From contig NC_003283.11 in assembly GCF_000002985.6 (NCBI RefSeq), positions 3,286,001 to 3,350,000 of the forward strand: a stretch of 64,000 nt of DNA. The letters run 5' to 3'. A model generated the notes under the pieces. It saw nothing but the letters and a program-made list of their open reading frames with translations, did not search any database and was not told where the DNA came from. Source of the DNA: Caenorhabditis elegans. Taxonomy: Eukaryota; Nematoda; Chromadorea; Rhabditida; Rhabditidae. This document shows, piece by piece, positions 34,224 through 46,429 of this stretch. Both the position numbers and the translations under genes were made by a program. The first letter of the stretch is position 1. Each line of letters starts with the position of its first letter.

Positions 34224-34747
34224 ATCCTCAAGAAGCTTGAGACAAGTTTAGGGGCTCACACGTTTGTATCAAAATCTCTTGCTTCACTCGTACCATAAAC
34301 ATGTTGAGGTCGGAGCTTTTTTGACCCGAATCAACTTCGAGATTACACTTCGGGTTGTTGGAGGTGACTACAATATCAGGAGTTATATTACTGTTGTAAC
34401 AGTTTTATAAAAAAGCAAGCCCTACAATAGAAAAAGTCCAAACGCGGAGCAATGCTTGCAAGTGCAGCTAAGTGAGTGTATCATGAAGATCTGAGAAGAG
34501 CATAGCTGGCAAACGAAGGGAACGAGATTCATAGTAGGGTCGAGATCTTTAAATTTGATCTGGAATCGTATAATGCTTGAAAAAATGGTTTGCACGACAC
34601 AGTTCAAAAGTTTTTCTTTTTTTCTAATGTTCTGCGACTGGTAAATTGATTTTCTTGATCTAACCCCCCTTGTGTAGTTTGTACCGAGTAAGCTGTTCAA
34701 CTAAGAAAAAGTCGCTAACATCGCACGCCTGTTTTCTCCGTTCAATC

Positions 34748-37700
34748 TCAGTCGGATGGCAATTGCTGGAAAAAAGAAATAAAGCAAAAGAAAGCACTTG
34801 CTATCTTCTGTTCTTTTGCACTTGCTATTTTCTGTTCTAACGCATTTGCAGTATCCATTATATAATTGAAGAATCCACCGACATCTTCAGTATCATTCTT
34901 GATTTTATAGTCCTCCAAGTTCACGTCGCCTCCCAGTGGATTGCAAAACTTTTCCTAAAAAAATAGATACCTATACCGTATTTTCCTTTTTTCATCTTAA
35001 ATTCCGTACCGGTTCAGCAAACATTCGATCACCAAGGCGACATCCATAGAGTGAACTGAACAATGGATATTGGCGAACGGCTGTGTTGATGGATATTTCA
35101 AAGGGATGATGATGTGGTAGAATTGAGTTTTTTGGTTTGCCTTGGATGCATAATCCGCTCAAAATTGTTTCAAGCGCATTTTTCAACTGAAATATGTAAT
35201 TTTTGGCGGCGACTTGACTCACGGAAGCAATAATTTTTTAACTTGCATAATTGTTCAACTTTTGTGCTCGTTACAAGTACCTTGGAGCCTTTTAATTTTC
35301 TTGATTTTATTGGTAACTCCAAGGTTTCTGTAGAATAAAAAAAACTTGGTTGCAGGTTGCCGAAAATTCCAGCACCCGGCAACTTTTGGAGCCGCGCCGG
35401 CCTATCCAATTTATCTAAAATGTAGGCGTTCCGAAATTCGCGTACTTTAATTTTGCTGAAATATTTCCTACCTGCTCTTCATTCGCCGATTTCCTTGCGA
35501 CCATCTTCATAACCATCCTTAATCCCAATAAATTTGGAAGATCTTCGTGAGTGATGTTTTCACTGAACCATCCATCTATTGGCTTCTGAAATCGTCACTT
35601 TTGAAAAGTACAGGGAAGTATGTAAAGCAAAAGTAGAAATTTGCTAGCTCACCACGGCATCAGAGTCACCCATCATCTTGACTTCATCTTGTGTACACTT
35701 GTTTGCTGCTTTTGTAACATTAGAAGGCAGTAACCGTATTCCGAATGGATAGACAAAGTGCATGAGCTCATGAGCAAGCACGGAAAACGTGTCGGCTATC
35801 TGGAAAAGTGTAAGATAGCCTCGGCAAGTTTTAGCCAACAAAAAGGATTAACTGGCAAAAACACCGAAATTAATGTATAATATTCTCTTACCGTTGAAAT
35901 GGGTTGTTGTAAATCATTTCGGGTGACAATTCCAATATATATATTTGAGTTTTGATTAAACGCCTCATTTGCCATATTCGACGCAAAAGCGGAGAACAAA
36001 AACACCGGTTGATAGCCCGGAATTCGTAAGTTTTTTATCGCGGTATCACTGGCTCCTAAACGGATGATTTTCTCCGCGATTTCGGTGTCAAGATCACTGA
36101 AAACTAATTTCAAAAGCTTGTCTTCGAATTTCTACTTACTCTGGCGACAGTAAACTTTTGAGTCGATAATATTCTGCCTCGTAAACGAGTTTACTTTCCT
36201 CTAGCATTGTGACATTATTATAATCCAAGAGTCCAAAAAATCCTTTTGACTTGCTCAATTCTTTCTCAAATTCTTTTTTACTTTCATTTGATAAAGCACT
36301 GCTCCAAATCTCCTCGATAGTATTATTTTTCATTAGATCGAAAATATGATGAAGAAATTCATTTTCTTCGGCGGCTGGAAGATTAAGCTGGTTGAGGACC
36401 TCGATATTGGCGTAGAGAGAATTGTAGAAAATATTTGTTGACTGGAAAAAAAAAGATGTGACAAATTTAAAGAAAATGTATTAGCACAATAAGCTTCATT
36501 ATTTCTTTTCCAATGTTTTTGAAAAAATTAAAATATGAATTTCCTCGCCGAAATTTTTTGAAAGTAGAATATAAATTTTGCGCCAGATTACAATTGAATT
36601 TTGAAAACCTTTTTTCGAAAAATTTCTTAAATTTGTTCTAGAATTGTTTTCAAAAACTCAATTCTCTGCAATGTTTTGCAAAAAAATACAATTTGTATAT
36701 CTCGCTAAAAAACTCGAAATCTGCGCAAAAAAGTATTACAAAATATGAAAATTGCAAACTTCGCAACAATGTTTTGTTTGCACTCTGTCAAATAAAAAAA
36801 AGTTTTGAATTCCGCGCCAAAACTTTTCGAAAATATAAACATTTTAATTTTCCGCCAATATTATCAACTTAAGTTGCAATATTTATGGAATAGTTAACTT
36901 CAAATATTTAGCAATGTATGGCTTTTCCAAAACATTCTAAACGTACTAGGGAAAAGTCAGAAGGTGCCCATTGGACTTGCATATGACACCTATGTATGCC
37001 ATTTGATAGCCCATGTCTTAAAGAGGTTACTCGTAAAATGTTAACTGCGAATCTCCAGAACCAAGCTCACGGCGGGCTCTCAAAGATCCTTAAATAGCAC
37101 TGTAACGAAGAACTGAAAGGCCATTTTTCCAATATCATTTTGGTAGCTCATATCTCCGCGGGTAAATTTTTTACGGAAAAATCATCAACTGATAAGTTGT
37201 TGATCTTTTTGTAAAGAACAAGTTTGTGGTTGAAAGTTTTTTACCAAAACATTTTTGTGTCAGAAAAAAGCGCGTAAGGTGTGGCAACTGTTGTGTCATT
37301 TTTATGCTTTTATTGCTATTCTAATTCTTTTATCTTAAACAAAAATGTTTTGGTAAAAACTTTTAACTACAAACTTGTTCTTTACAAAAAGATCAACAAC
37401 TTATCAGTTGGCTTTTCCGTAAATAATTCACCCGCGGAAATATGAGCTACCAAAGTGATATTGGAAAGCGTGAGCTTGGTTCTGGAGATTCGCAGCTAAA
37501 AAGTCACGAGTAACCGTTTTGAAACATGGGCTATCGAATGGCATAGGCCTAATATGCATGTCCGATGAGCGGCTTCTGATGGTTAGTTAGTTAATTAATT
37601 GAATTTCGCGTCAGAAATATTCTAATAAAATTTACGGAGTTTTCTTACCGTTAGATTAATGTTTTCCAGCTTCTCCACCGCGAAACTGAATCTCTCCGAA

Positions 37701-38254
37701 TTGTTCTTCTTTTTAGCATATTCGCGTGACGTCTCAACAAAATGTTCAGAACCAACAGTAGGCGTATCCATTAATTTGACCGCCATATACCACATTGTCA
37801 AGTTATACGGGCTAAGAATCTGATCTAATGTGATGTAGGTCCCGTTATTCGGAAATGAAATGTTCGGATTCTGAAAAAACATCTGGGTACGAATGGGAGA
37901 ATGACAGGAAGCCTACTACCAGTATCTCTCGATCCTCGAATAAACTTGTAAAGTTGAGCTCAGTGATGCTTCTGGTGTCATTTGAGCACACATAATCATA
38001 GAAATCGTTGCAAGGATCCAGAGTAACATTCTGAAAACTCAATTTATGACTTTAAAAAAAGCTAGAACCGAACTTGAAAATTCTCAAAAGGATTTTGAAT
38101 AAGAGAACTCATGTTCGAAATAACAAAAATAAGATTTAAATGGAAAAAAACCGAAAACTCTAAACTTTCAGTATTTTTTTTGTAAAAAACTTACCTCTTG
38201 TCTACTCTGCACGCTTATAGTCACAATTAGTGTCAGCGCCAGCAGGAAGTTCAT
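34748..38254 (-). CDS. Compact M13 (neprilysin-like) metallopeptidase, copy 1
   Basis: Nine exons: 38195-38254, 37920-38030, 37649-37870, 36140-36441, 35892-36096, 35653-35799, 35472-35585, 35010-35186 and 34748-34954; 514 aa, shorter than the usual 700-800 of M13. The signal peptide is MNFLLALTLIVTISVQS. The N-terminal M13 motif is DPCNDFYDYVC. The zinc motif HExxH is intact (AHELMHF). The downstream region DGWFSENITHEDLPNLLGLR replaces the family ENxADxGG motif; a candidate third-ligand Glu is present but the following Asp is not in its usual place. The end has HHHPFEISINTAV and LFSSLYGCRLGDRMF, the C-terminal M13 signature. The family cleaves small extracellular peptides; activity here is plausible but unproven. 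The last 30 residues (duplicated KIASA, then FFCFISFF) are unlike copy 2 and look like read-through into repeat DNA. The fourth intron carries a 0.63 kb inverted repeat. Confidence 0.75.
36955..37585. repeat. 0.63 kb fold-back element in an M13 intron
   Basis: Outer arms (GCCATTTGATAGCCCATG near 37000 with CATGGGCTATCGAATGGC near 37527) and inner arms (GGTAGCTCATATCTCCGCGG near 37141 with CCGCGGAAATATGAGCTACC near 37432) pair around a centre near 37290, including CAACTTATCAGTTG-type and CCAAAACATTTTTGT sequence. Absent from the homologous intron of copy 2 (55566-55609). Confidence 0.75.
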
Positions 38255-39116
38255 TCTCAGTGAGTATTAGGAGCAAAATGTGAAAAAGCATGTGTTCATT
38301 TGCACGACACATGTTGGAGCAACCTTGTTCTTCAAATGTCTGCCCCAATGTTAAAAATATTTCTAATTCACATAGATCCTGACCAATTGCTGATGAAACA
38401 AGAAGCAGACCCTTTTTATTGAAAAATCTTATAAATTCCTCGAAAAAGACAAAACTTCAAAAATAGGGTAACTGCCACATTTTCAGAACGTAGCAACATA
38501 AGATAGACAAACTTGAAAATCCTTTTTTATATTACTGACATGAACAGTAAGTCCTTAAAATCTTGGACTTCAAAACGAGAATTATGTTATTTGAAAGTGA
38601 ATTTTCAGAATAGGTCACCTCAAATATTTTTGTGGCTGGACTCAATTTTAAACACTCTGTAATTACCAGGGGAAACTGTTTCTGTGATGTTTTTCCTAAG
38701 CTTCTGATTTTTTTTGCAAGAGTTATCAAAGTCTCACAAACAACGTGGGGCGTAAAATTTTATTTTGAAAAAACAAAGTTTTATAAGGTTTCACAGTCTC
38801 CTCACGTGGAATTGACCCAACAAGGGGGCTTGCGCGTTTCTTGTGAGCGTGGGAAAATTTTACCATTGAAAAGCGATTTCCTTCATTTTTTGTTACTTTA
38901 AAGTGGATTTCATAGTTTTTAATTACGCATCCATTGTTCACATGACTGTAAGGAAGGTGGAGAGAAAAAAAAATCAAAATTAATTGAAAAATAGAGGCCC
39001 TGCGTAAAAAAGTAAAATCAACCAAAAATTGTGTTTTTCTCCAAATTTTCATGTTCATCATTCCTTTTCGGTATAAAACTGTTTTTTATTTAAAATATAG
39101 TCTTTGATTGAACCTG
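38255..39116. other. Intergenic, no gene seen
   Basis: Upstream flank of the M13 gene up to the transposon edge. The open stretches at 38532-38729, 38632-38901 and 38726-39061 overlap one another on both strands without splice logic and are not called. Confidence 0.35.
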
Positions 39117-39169
39117 CTCAGATAAACTGGAGTCACGGCAGAGCGACAGAAAATCACTTCTAATCAGCA
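39117..39169 (+). repeat. Left terminal inverted repeat of the transposon
   Basis: Starts CTCAGATAAACTGGAGTC and continues CACGGCAGAGCGACAGAAAA to about TAATCAGCA; pairs with 44689-44741. Confidence 0.85.
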
Positions 39170-39588
39170 AAAGCTAGTAAAGCCATAGTTTATCAGCAGA
39201 GAACCACTGCTAATTAGCAGGTCATTGCTAATTAGCTAAAAAGCACTGCTAATTAGCAGAAACCCACTGCTAACTAGCAGAACATTGATTATTGATTTTA
39301 TTTTGTTTTTTCTTCGTCGTATTTCACATATTTCATTTTTTTGACCTTTTTTATTGTATTTTTTGTGTGATATGTTATCAATATGTGTTAATTGTTGATT
39401 CCAGTGTGTTTTTCAAAGATTTGTATCATTCCCGGCTAGAAACGGAGGGTTATGGTCAGAAATCCAAGAACAACAGTTCGAAGAATTTTGAATTCAGCAC
39501 CCCGGAGTCTTCTGATTCAAAGCGTGACAATAGTTGCTCTAGGTAAATTTTTTAAATGATTTTATTGGGACTAAATAACTACTTTCAG

Positions 39589-42343
39589 ACCCGACGGACA
39601 ATAATCATGGTTCTCACCAGCCGGGAAGCAATGGTCCATCAAATTCAAGCACCCAGGCCGATAACTTCGAGACGGAAACAACTGCAGATGAAGAACGACA
39701 AAAGGAAGATGGTGTAGAAGATGAACTCGAAGACGAAGAAACAACAGGATTCATTGATGAAGACGGGGAAATTCGTTATCCGGTCGATGAAGTGGGAAAT
39801 TACGAGATCGATCAAGAAGCTGAAACCGATGAGTCATTTTATTTGGACACTCAACGCGATTCTTCTCTATGCGACGAGCGAAGTCAACTGTGTCGTTCTC
39901 TGAGCGATCAAAATCTGAGAACAACTTTTTTCCTCATCACTACTACCAACTCGAAAGCAGCCATTTTGAGATATCTACATTTTCACAATGTTTCACAAGA
40001 TAGCATTCTCAGAAAATTGCTACTGAATGACTCTCATCTAACACTTGTAGAAGTATGTAATTTATGTGCGCAGAATATCGAACTGTAGGTTTATTATAAA
40101 ACTAAATTTCTGAAATATATCATTACAGATGCAAATGTGAAGATATGCAAGAGAAATGCCAACTAATTTTCGGAGATCTCAAGAAATGGCTCGAAGTTAT
40201 ATTGAATAGTTTTGCGAATATCATGATGAAGACTAAAACAACTATTTTGGAAGGATATAATAGCTCCAGTCCAATAAATAAGGGTATCTTTAAAAAAAAG
40301 CTACTCAGCGAAATGGCAGATAATGAAATGTGGATGCACTTCGAGAGTAGCTTCGACAGAATCAAAGTACATAAAAATGGAAAGTAAGTATCTTAGTTTG
40401 ATGGCTCTAAAAATTTTAATTGGTTTTCAGTCAGAACATTTGGCCATATAGTTTACTCAATTTGGATCTCGAAGACGTTCATCGAGCTTCTCCCCAGGCC
40501 CTCATTTTAGCAGCGTTATTCATCGGGTTCAAAAATCCGACAACGAATATTCATGATAGACTTACACAATGGATTCTGCTCCAAATGGACGAACATGTCT
40601 TCTTCTCAGAGGGAGTGGCCTGGAAAGCGGATCTCACGTGTGCCAATCATGACGATCCAGTGAGATGAAAATTCAGAATTTTGAAAACAAGTGTTTGGTT
40701 TCAGGCACGACGAATCGTATACAATCAGTGTGGACTCCGATCATCAGGTTCTTGCAACTTTTGCTTAAACCAGGAAACTGAGTGCAAAATCAATGATGAG
40801 TATACAACACGTAAGCATCATGAAAACTATTATTAAAAAAATAATCACCTCTTTATAGTACGCGAAAATCTCACCGGATCGTGCCCTTCGACTATGAACG
40901 ATGGCCTTCGTCAAAGAAACCAGCATTCTCATTTCCACAAGCATGTTTTGTATATGCATCTATGCCCGGTTGACTTGTTTCATTGTTTTGAAGAAGGAAT
41001 TTTAAGCAATATCAATACAGGTCACTAGTAATGCCCGAATGCTCCCGAAACGTGTTCATTTTTCAGCATTATTCTCCAAAGGGAAATGGAATTTGTTCCC
41101 GTCAAAATCGGTGGATTTTTCATCAACACCTTCGCTTCCATCTCGATTTCGTTCGTTGTCCGGCAAAGCTTCACAGTGTACTGGTTCTGAGAAAGCACTG
41201 GTAAAAAGATTCGTTCAGCTAATTTCTGCAAAGTGAACACACATTTAGATTTTCGAGTCGATAGTTGTAGCAGCTGCATTTTCCGGTGAACTTGGAGGTG
41301 TACCATCGGCTATCATTCTCAGCATTCATGGACTTTATCGTCTTTGCATAGAACCCCAATCAATCACTGACGAGACTCTTCATTTGAAAGTTAGTTTTTA
41401 TTGTTTTTGCTTGAAAAAAGTAGACCATTCTTTACAGATTGAACAAATCAGCAAATCCATCGAAGTTTTAATTGTGAAACGAGCACCGGAAATGTTGAAT
41501 GGGATCAAAGTACATGTATGGAAATTGTCGTCAACTAACACCCATTACTATTTTGCAGCAAGTGTTGTACCACCTTGCAAGAATGACTGAGCTGTACGGT
41601 AGCTTATTTCCATTGTCAACTCAATGGTTCGAGTACTTCTATCACACTATTCAAAGAACTTTAGTTCCGGAAATTTACAATGGACTGGGCATGAGCATCA
41701 TGAGAAAGTGAGAAAATTAGAGCACAATAGGGAGCAAGAATGTTTTTACAGAATGTCGGCTCTTCAAGAGATCAAAACCGAAGCTGCATTCCGTCTACAC
41801 ACAAATCACCAGTTTCGAACAGAAGCGAACTTGAAAATGTGCTATGAACTTGGATTATTAAGGCGACTCAAACGAATATCGGTTGTTCCGACCCCTCCGC
41901 AGTACCAACAGTTTTGCGAGACCGGGGATGTTTTCCTTAATGTTGTATACCACGACGGCATCAGATATTCGAATTATTGCAACAAAAAGACAGATGACTC
42001 AAATGTTACGTTTATCGAATATGCTCGCGTACGATTTGCAAAGATTATTGGGATGCTGTTGAAGGAAAACAACACTGATCTTCGTTTTATTTTGAAGAAA
42101 TACTGCAACACAAATGATCATTTGATTGACATATCGAACAAGTTATATGAAGAGGATGTACCGCAAATGCATATTCAAAACTGGGTTGATTCAGTTTCAA
42201 AATCGAGTTTCGGAGGTCGTGTCACGTTAACAAACACAGTTGTCGTGGTTTCCGCCGATTCCATTGTTGGACATGCAGTGGTTGTGAAGCGAAATAACAA
42301 CTGTGTGGCTCTTCCATTTTCTCGCCGTATCAGTCTATCTTGA
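39589..42343 (+). CDS. Transposase-like protein of the 5.6 kb element
   Basis: Ten exons are supported: 39589-40084, 40129-40383, 40431-40659, 40705-40810, 40859-41020, 41067-41200, 41249-41389, 41438-41509, 41559-41707 and 41752-42343, about 778 codons in continuous frame. The N-terminal part is acidic. Two cysteine clusters look metal-binding: [20 protein letters not shown], and [14 protein letters not shown] followed by ETEC. The core includes [14 protein letters not shown], then [20 protein letters not shown] and the region to [11 protein letters not shown]. This order (His-rich segment, a D-x-(F/M)H motif, then LFP...FE) is reminiscent of CACTA/CMC transposases. I could not assign the catalytic triad. 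The first exon and ATG are unresolved: 39413-39542 is open, but its good donor puts the next exon out of frame. Confidence 0.65.
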
Positions 42344-42655
42344 CTTTGATAACCACATATAGCTTTGAATTTGTTTGTCTTTTGTCTGTCCCCCCCCCCC
42401 CCCGCTCGAAAAAATGTCTGCACCTCCCCCTTCTTTGACAAATGTTTGTCTCTACCCCTTGCTCGAAAAATGTTCTCATTATGTTCTTGAGGAATTCTTT
42501 CAGATTTTTAAAAGTTGTTTGTTTTAATATTTTCATGAATGCTTATCCGCTTTCAATTAATTTGTGTTTATTTGATGTGATAATCTGTTCTGTTCAACCC
42601 TGCTTATTTAATCTTATTTTATTAACAGATCTAAAAATCAATTTCAGAAAAAGTC

Positions 42656-44424
42656 ATGTCATTCCTCGAGAAACTAGTGGCAAAATACGAGCCCATTAAA
42701 GAAGAAAAACCAAAATTAGTTCCAAAGCCGACAAGAAAACGGCAACCGGAAACTACGGAAATCGTTGTGAAGACTCGCCGTATTACTCGCCGAAATGCTA
42801 AGGTTAGTGGAAGGAGCCACATAACATTAAATGTGAACCCAAAGCTAACCTATTCCTATGAGTTTTAATATTTCTGTCATTTTCAGGCACCTGTAAAAGA
42901 AGAGGAGATTGGACATCAAAAAGGTCAAATCACGATCGTAGATGACGAAGAGTTTATGGAGCAACCTGTACAGGAGCCGATTGAGATTGAAGAGGAGCAA
43001 CAAGAAGAATCTCATCTGGAAATTGCTCTTCCGGAGCAACCAAATCATGAGCCAATGCAATCAAGTCCATCGTTGCCTAGAAAATCGTTCAAACCGGATA
43101 TGCATCCAATTGCGAAGGTGTTTACTTCTGCTAATTTCGAGTTGCTCGGAAATAAATTAATTTCAGAAAGGCGGAAAAATCTGTATTGTAGATCTAGGAC
43201 TTACATCTCACACACTCCCCACCGAACAAACTCCAGGATTCTTGGTAAGTTTTTTTTTCCAAAAATCTGGCATGATCAAAATTGTTGACTTTTAGAAAAG
43301 ACTCGGAGAGAACGTTGGAGGATCAATTGACTATAGTTATGAATCGATTGACGAGTTGATCCGCACTGCTCCGGATGCTTGGTCTAAAGCTTCAATGGGT
43401 GCAATTCGAGGTGTTATGCTCATGGTCAGCTTTAGTTACTATCTTGAATTTGCAATTAATATTGGAGAAAATTTCAGCAGGAACTGGTTACTGAGCGATC
43501 AATGCACCCGAAAAGTAAACCAATGGAGAAGAATCGTTTACTTGTATGTTTATAAGAATGGAACGATTTTGAGCATTTGAAAATGTTATTTACAGGGTGA
43601 AGAAATGGCAAAATTGAACCCTAACGATTTTCTGAACCACAAACTGCTGGAAGTTTCGAGTTTGGATCAAACTGGTATACCAAGAACATAAATAAAAACC
43701 GCCCCCAAGAACATTCTATTTCAGTGTTTATCAACGTCAATCTCGTGTTTTCGGCGCTGAGCATTCAACATGGCTCGGTTAGATCAATTGTCAATGCTAT
43801 GTCAAATCACTGGATTGACTACGTGAGCGATCAAATATTACGTTCTATTTTTGACTATTTAACATTTCAGCTGATTCCGAGAGAGCAACAAGGATCCTTC
43901 ACGACAAGCAAAAAGACGGAGCCTCTTACTTTCTTCCCAGGAGACTTGACAAATTGGCCAGCCGGTTAGTTTATGATTTACATGGGCGAGCCACATAAAA
44001 ATCGTTTTCAGCTCTTCTCGCTGCGGCAATCAAGTTGGACAACGACCAGGTGGACGTTACTCGCCTTCCAAGTGTGGTCAATATGCTGTTCAAGCATCAT
44101 ATCAAAGTCAGATTGTAGGTTTCTTGTTATTTACTTTAAAAAGCCAGCGAATAGAATTTTTCTTTAACTTGAAAAACTATGTTTTCACAAATGTCTTTTT
44201 GCAGCGATCATGCCCGTGGTTTGTATCGAACAAAACACGACGGCCAGAATCCACCAAAAATTGTGCTGCCAAAGCGTCCCATCATCGATTGCACACAATT
44301 CTACAAGAGCAGCGAGGATATCGATGAGGATCAAGTTCCATCAACTTCGAACTTTCAATCATCTTCGAACTCTCTATCAACTTCGAAATCTGCTGGAAGG
44401 GAAAATATCCCAGACTCCCCATAA
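42656..44424 (+). CDS. Second protein of the transposon, unknown function
   Basis: About ten exons beginning ATGTCATTCCTCGAG at 42656 (after TTTCAGAAAAAGTC, a trans-splice-like acceptor) and ending at 44424; roughly 430 aa. Basic N-terminus (KPTRKRQPETTEI, TRRITRRNAK), an acidic Glu/Gln segment (EIEEEQQEESHLEIALPEQP), then a folded-looking part (SIDELIRTAPDAW, GAIRGVMLM, IVNAMSNHWIDY, FFPGDLTNWPAALLAAAIKL, RLPSVVNMLFKHHIKVRF) and a Ser-rich tail (FQSSSNSLSTSKSAGREN). Not recognised; the basic N-terminus would suit DNA binding, as in second proteins of CACTA-type elements (inference). Confidence 0.65.
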
Positions 44425-44688
44425 ATTCACTAGTTCTCCTGTTTTCTGATACTTTCGAAACTTGTTTTTTTGTTTTTTTTTCCATTTTTCGTTAAATGTT
44501 TTTTTTCTGTTGTTTTTTCATTTTGTTTCATTTTCATAATAAATCGTGTTATTTTTTATGGTTTTATAAAAGTTTAATCCAATATGAAAGCAAAACTAGC
44601 TAGCAAGAAAGCATAACTACGTAGCAAAACATCACCGCTAATCAGCGGAAAAGCACAATTACTGCGGTTGACTAAGCCGTGACATAAA

Positions 44689-44741
44689 TGCTAATTAGCA
44701 GTGATTTTCTATCGCTCTGCCGTGACTCCAGTCTATCTGAG
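44689..44741 (-). repeat. Right terminal inverted repeat of the transposon
   Basis: Inverted partner of 39117-39169, ending TCTATCTGAG at 44741, then TG. Confidence 0.85.
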
Positions 44742-44914
44742 TGATGAAATGAAAATATGAAGAAAAAACACAAAATTTAGCGTTTTCGGATTTTTCTCAA
44801 AGTCCCACGCGCTGCACGAGATTTCCGCCAACAAATCAATTTCCAGCTGAGGAGACTGTGGGTTTTGCCACTTTTGATTAATTTTGTAGGATTCATTTAA
44901 AAAACACATAAAAT

Positions 44915-46113
44915 TTAATCCAGCCTGCTGAAGTCACACTTGTCGAAAAATCCACCAGAGAGAGTTATGAAATGCTGAAAATGAAAGATTTTTTAGCGAA
45001 ATTATTTCGAAGCTTTTTACCTTTCGGAAGGCGTCCCATTCTTGTTGGCCACATGTTTCTTTAATTTCCTTCATCATGCAGTTGTCTTTTCCAAAACATG
45101 TTTTACAAGACTCACTCATCAACTGGTCAAATTTTTTTGGGACTTTTTCAGTAGTGACTTTGTTTGGAATTGGGTCCCAGTCATCGAAACATGTTGATTT
45201 CTTTGCATTCAATTTGTCACTACACTTGGCAAAATCATCGTGTACGTAATCCGTAGCTCTGCAATGCTTTCCAATATTCTTAATCGCTGGAATTTTTTCC
45301 CCATTTGTTCCCAAACATTTGATTTTGTTGTAACAACTGAGTACGTTATGGCATTCATCCTTGTATTCCTTTAGCCTCTTTTTATCCTTCATGTAGAGGT
45401 TGCCACTATTTTCGAGGAAATCGGCCAGAACCTAAATTCAAATATTTGAAATTAAAGGTGAGTAGCGCCAGTGAGGAAATTGCTTTAAAACATGCCTATT
45501 GTACCACAATGACCGAACCATCATTATCATTACTTATTTATAAAAAAAACATGGTGTATGTTACAATTGTAGTTTGTAGTCTGCGACGTCACACTTGCAA
45601 GGTGTTTCGGACTGTGGAAGGGGTCATGGGTTGGGGTTGGTGGGGGACATGGTCGGGGTACTGTAGAAGTACTGTAGGAGTACTGTAGGATTACTGTAGT
45701 TTGGGAAAAATTGACTTTTCTTCTTTTGAAGGAATATTGGAAAATTCGGAAAGATTATGAAATGCTCCAGAACCTTCTGGGAAAAAAGTAGGAGGATATA
45801 GTCGGGTACTGTAGTAGTAGGGGGATATGGCCGTGGCGAGACCAATCGTGGCGAGACCCATTGTGGCGAGACCAATTTTTGCGGGAATTTAAATTTCTCC
45901 AGAAAGCAATATCCACACTGGCGCTATTCACATTTAATAAGATATCATCGAGTTGCGTGAAAACAAAAAAAAACAACTCACTAGGTCACAAGAACGTGTC
46001 CTAAGTGATTCTTCATCAGTACAGCCGGCGTCTTGTGCTCCAGTTGCAACTGCTTTATGTACAACACTCAAAAACACAGTTCCAATAATGGCAAGTTGGA
46101 GGAATCCTATCAT
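44915..46113 (-). CDS. DUF19 (T20D4.11-like) secreted protein
   Basis: Three exons: 45982-46113, 45021-45431 and 44915-44974; 200 aa. The signal peptide is MIGFLQLAIIGTVFLSVVHK. Cysteine blocks: AGCTDEESLRTRSCD, ECHNVLSCYNKIKC, KHCRATDYVHDDFAKCSDKL, KSTCFDDWDPIPN, ESCKTCFGKDNCMMKEI and ETCGQQEWDAF, ending with GGFFDKCDFSRLD. It has one extra Cys (KTCFGKD instead of KNYFGKD). The start is preceded by TTTCAGAA, a typical SL acceptor. The first intron (about 550 bp) is long because it contains short direct repeats (TACTGTAG and TGGCGAGACC units). Confidence 0.78.
45655..45872. repeat. Short direct repeats (TACTGTAG, TGGCGAGACC) in DUF19 intron
   Basis: Several copies of GTACTGTAG(GAG/TAG) around 45657-45700 and 45808-45820, then three copies of TGGCGAGACC(A/C)AT at about 45833-45870. 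Confidence 0.6.
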
Positions 46114-46189
46114 TTTCTGAAACATAAATTTTATTAGATGTTGATAAAAGTAGAACAAAGTTAGAAAGGTGATTTTCAATACGGTGAAC

Positions 46190-46236
46190 TCTATTTAAAC
46201 TATTTAAAAGATGATATGTGTCAACTGTCGTAGTTC
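46190..46236 (-). promoter_or_regulatory. DUF19 proximal promoter: E-box plus TATA-like box
   Basis: In gene orientation GGAACTACGACAGTTGACAC then ATATCATC and TTTAAATAG. About 80-125 bp upstream of the ATG at 46113; same order as at 57033 and 33150-33197. Confidence 0.55.
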
Positions 46237-46429
46237 CTGGATAAGCGCAAGAAAAGTTTTCTGGTGATTGTGGATCGCACATTTGTTCCACCAAAATGAA
46301 ATTTGTACATTGACACCTATCCCTTGATTCACCATAAACATGTTGATGCCGGAATTGTTTGACCCCAAGAAATCTCAAAATTACACTAAGAACATTAGTC
46401 TTGCATGCAATATTAATTTTCGATTGACC

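Larger units (their letters stand above)
39117..44741 (+). mobile_element. 5.6 kb two-gene DNA transposon with 53 bp inverted ends
   Basis: Ends at 39117-39169 and 44689-44741 are inverted copies with 4 mismatches in 53 bp, beginning CTCAGATA(A/G)ACTGGAGTC. The flanking dinucleotide is TG on both sides (39115-39116 and 44742-44743), consistent with a 2 bp target duplication. Subterminal short inverted units (CTGCTAATTAGCAG and variants) lie at 39170-39285 and 44625-44700. Two spliced plus-strand genes fill the interior (39589-42343 and 42656-44424). Length, 2 bp target and protein type fit the CMC group (CACTA/Mirage/Chapaev), most like the Mirage branch described in C. elegans; the branch assignment is from memory. 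Near-identical ends and open genes suggest a young, possibly active copy. Confidence 0.8.

Noticed and set aside
37290-37310. TGGCAACTG near the centre of the M13 intron repeat as a DUF19-type promoter
   Set aside because: It is part of the fold-back loop region, with no gene start at the right distance.
39170-39285. CTGCTAATTAGCAG units as a CRISPR-like array
   Set aside because: Units are short, palindromic and subterminal to transposon ends, with no spacers of regular length; eukaryotic DNA.
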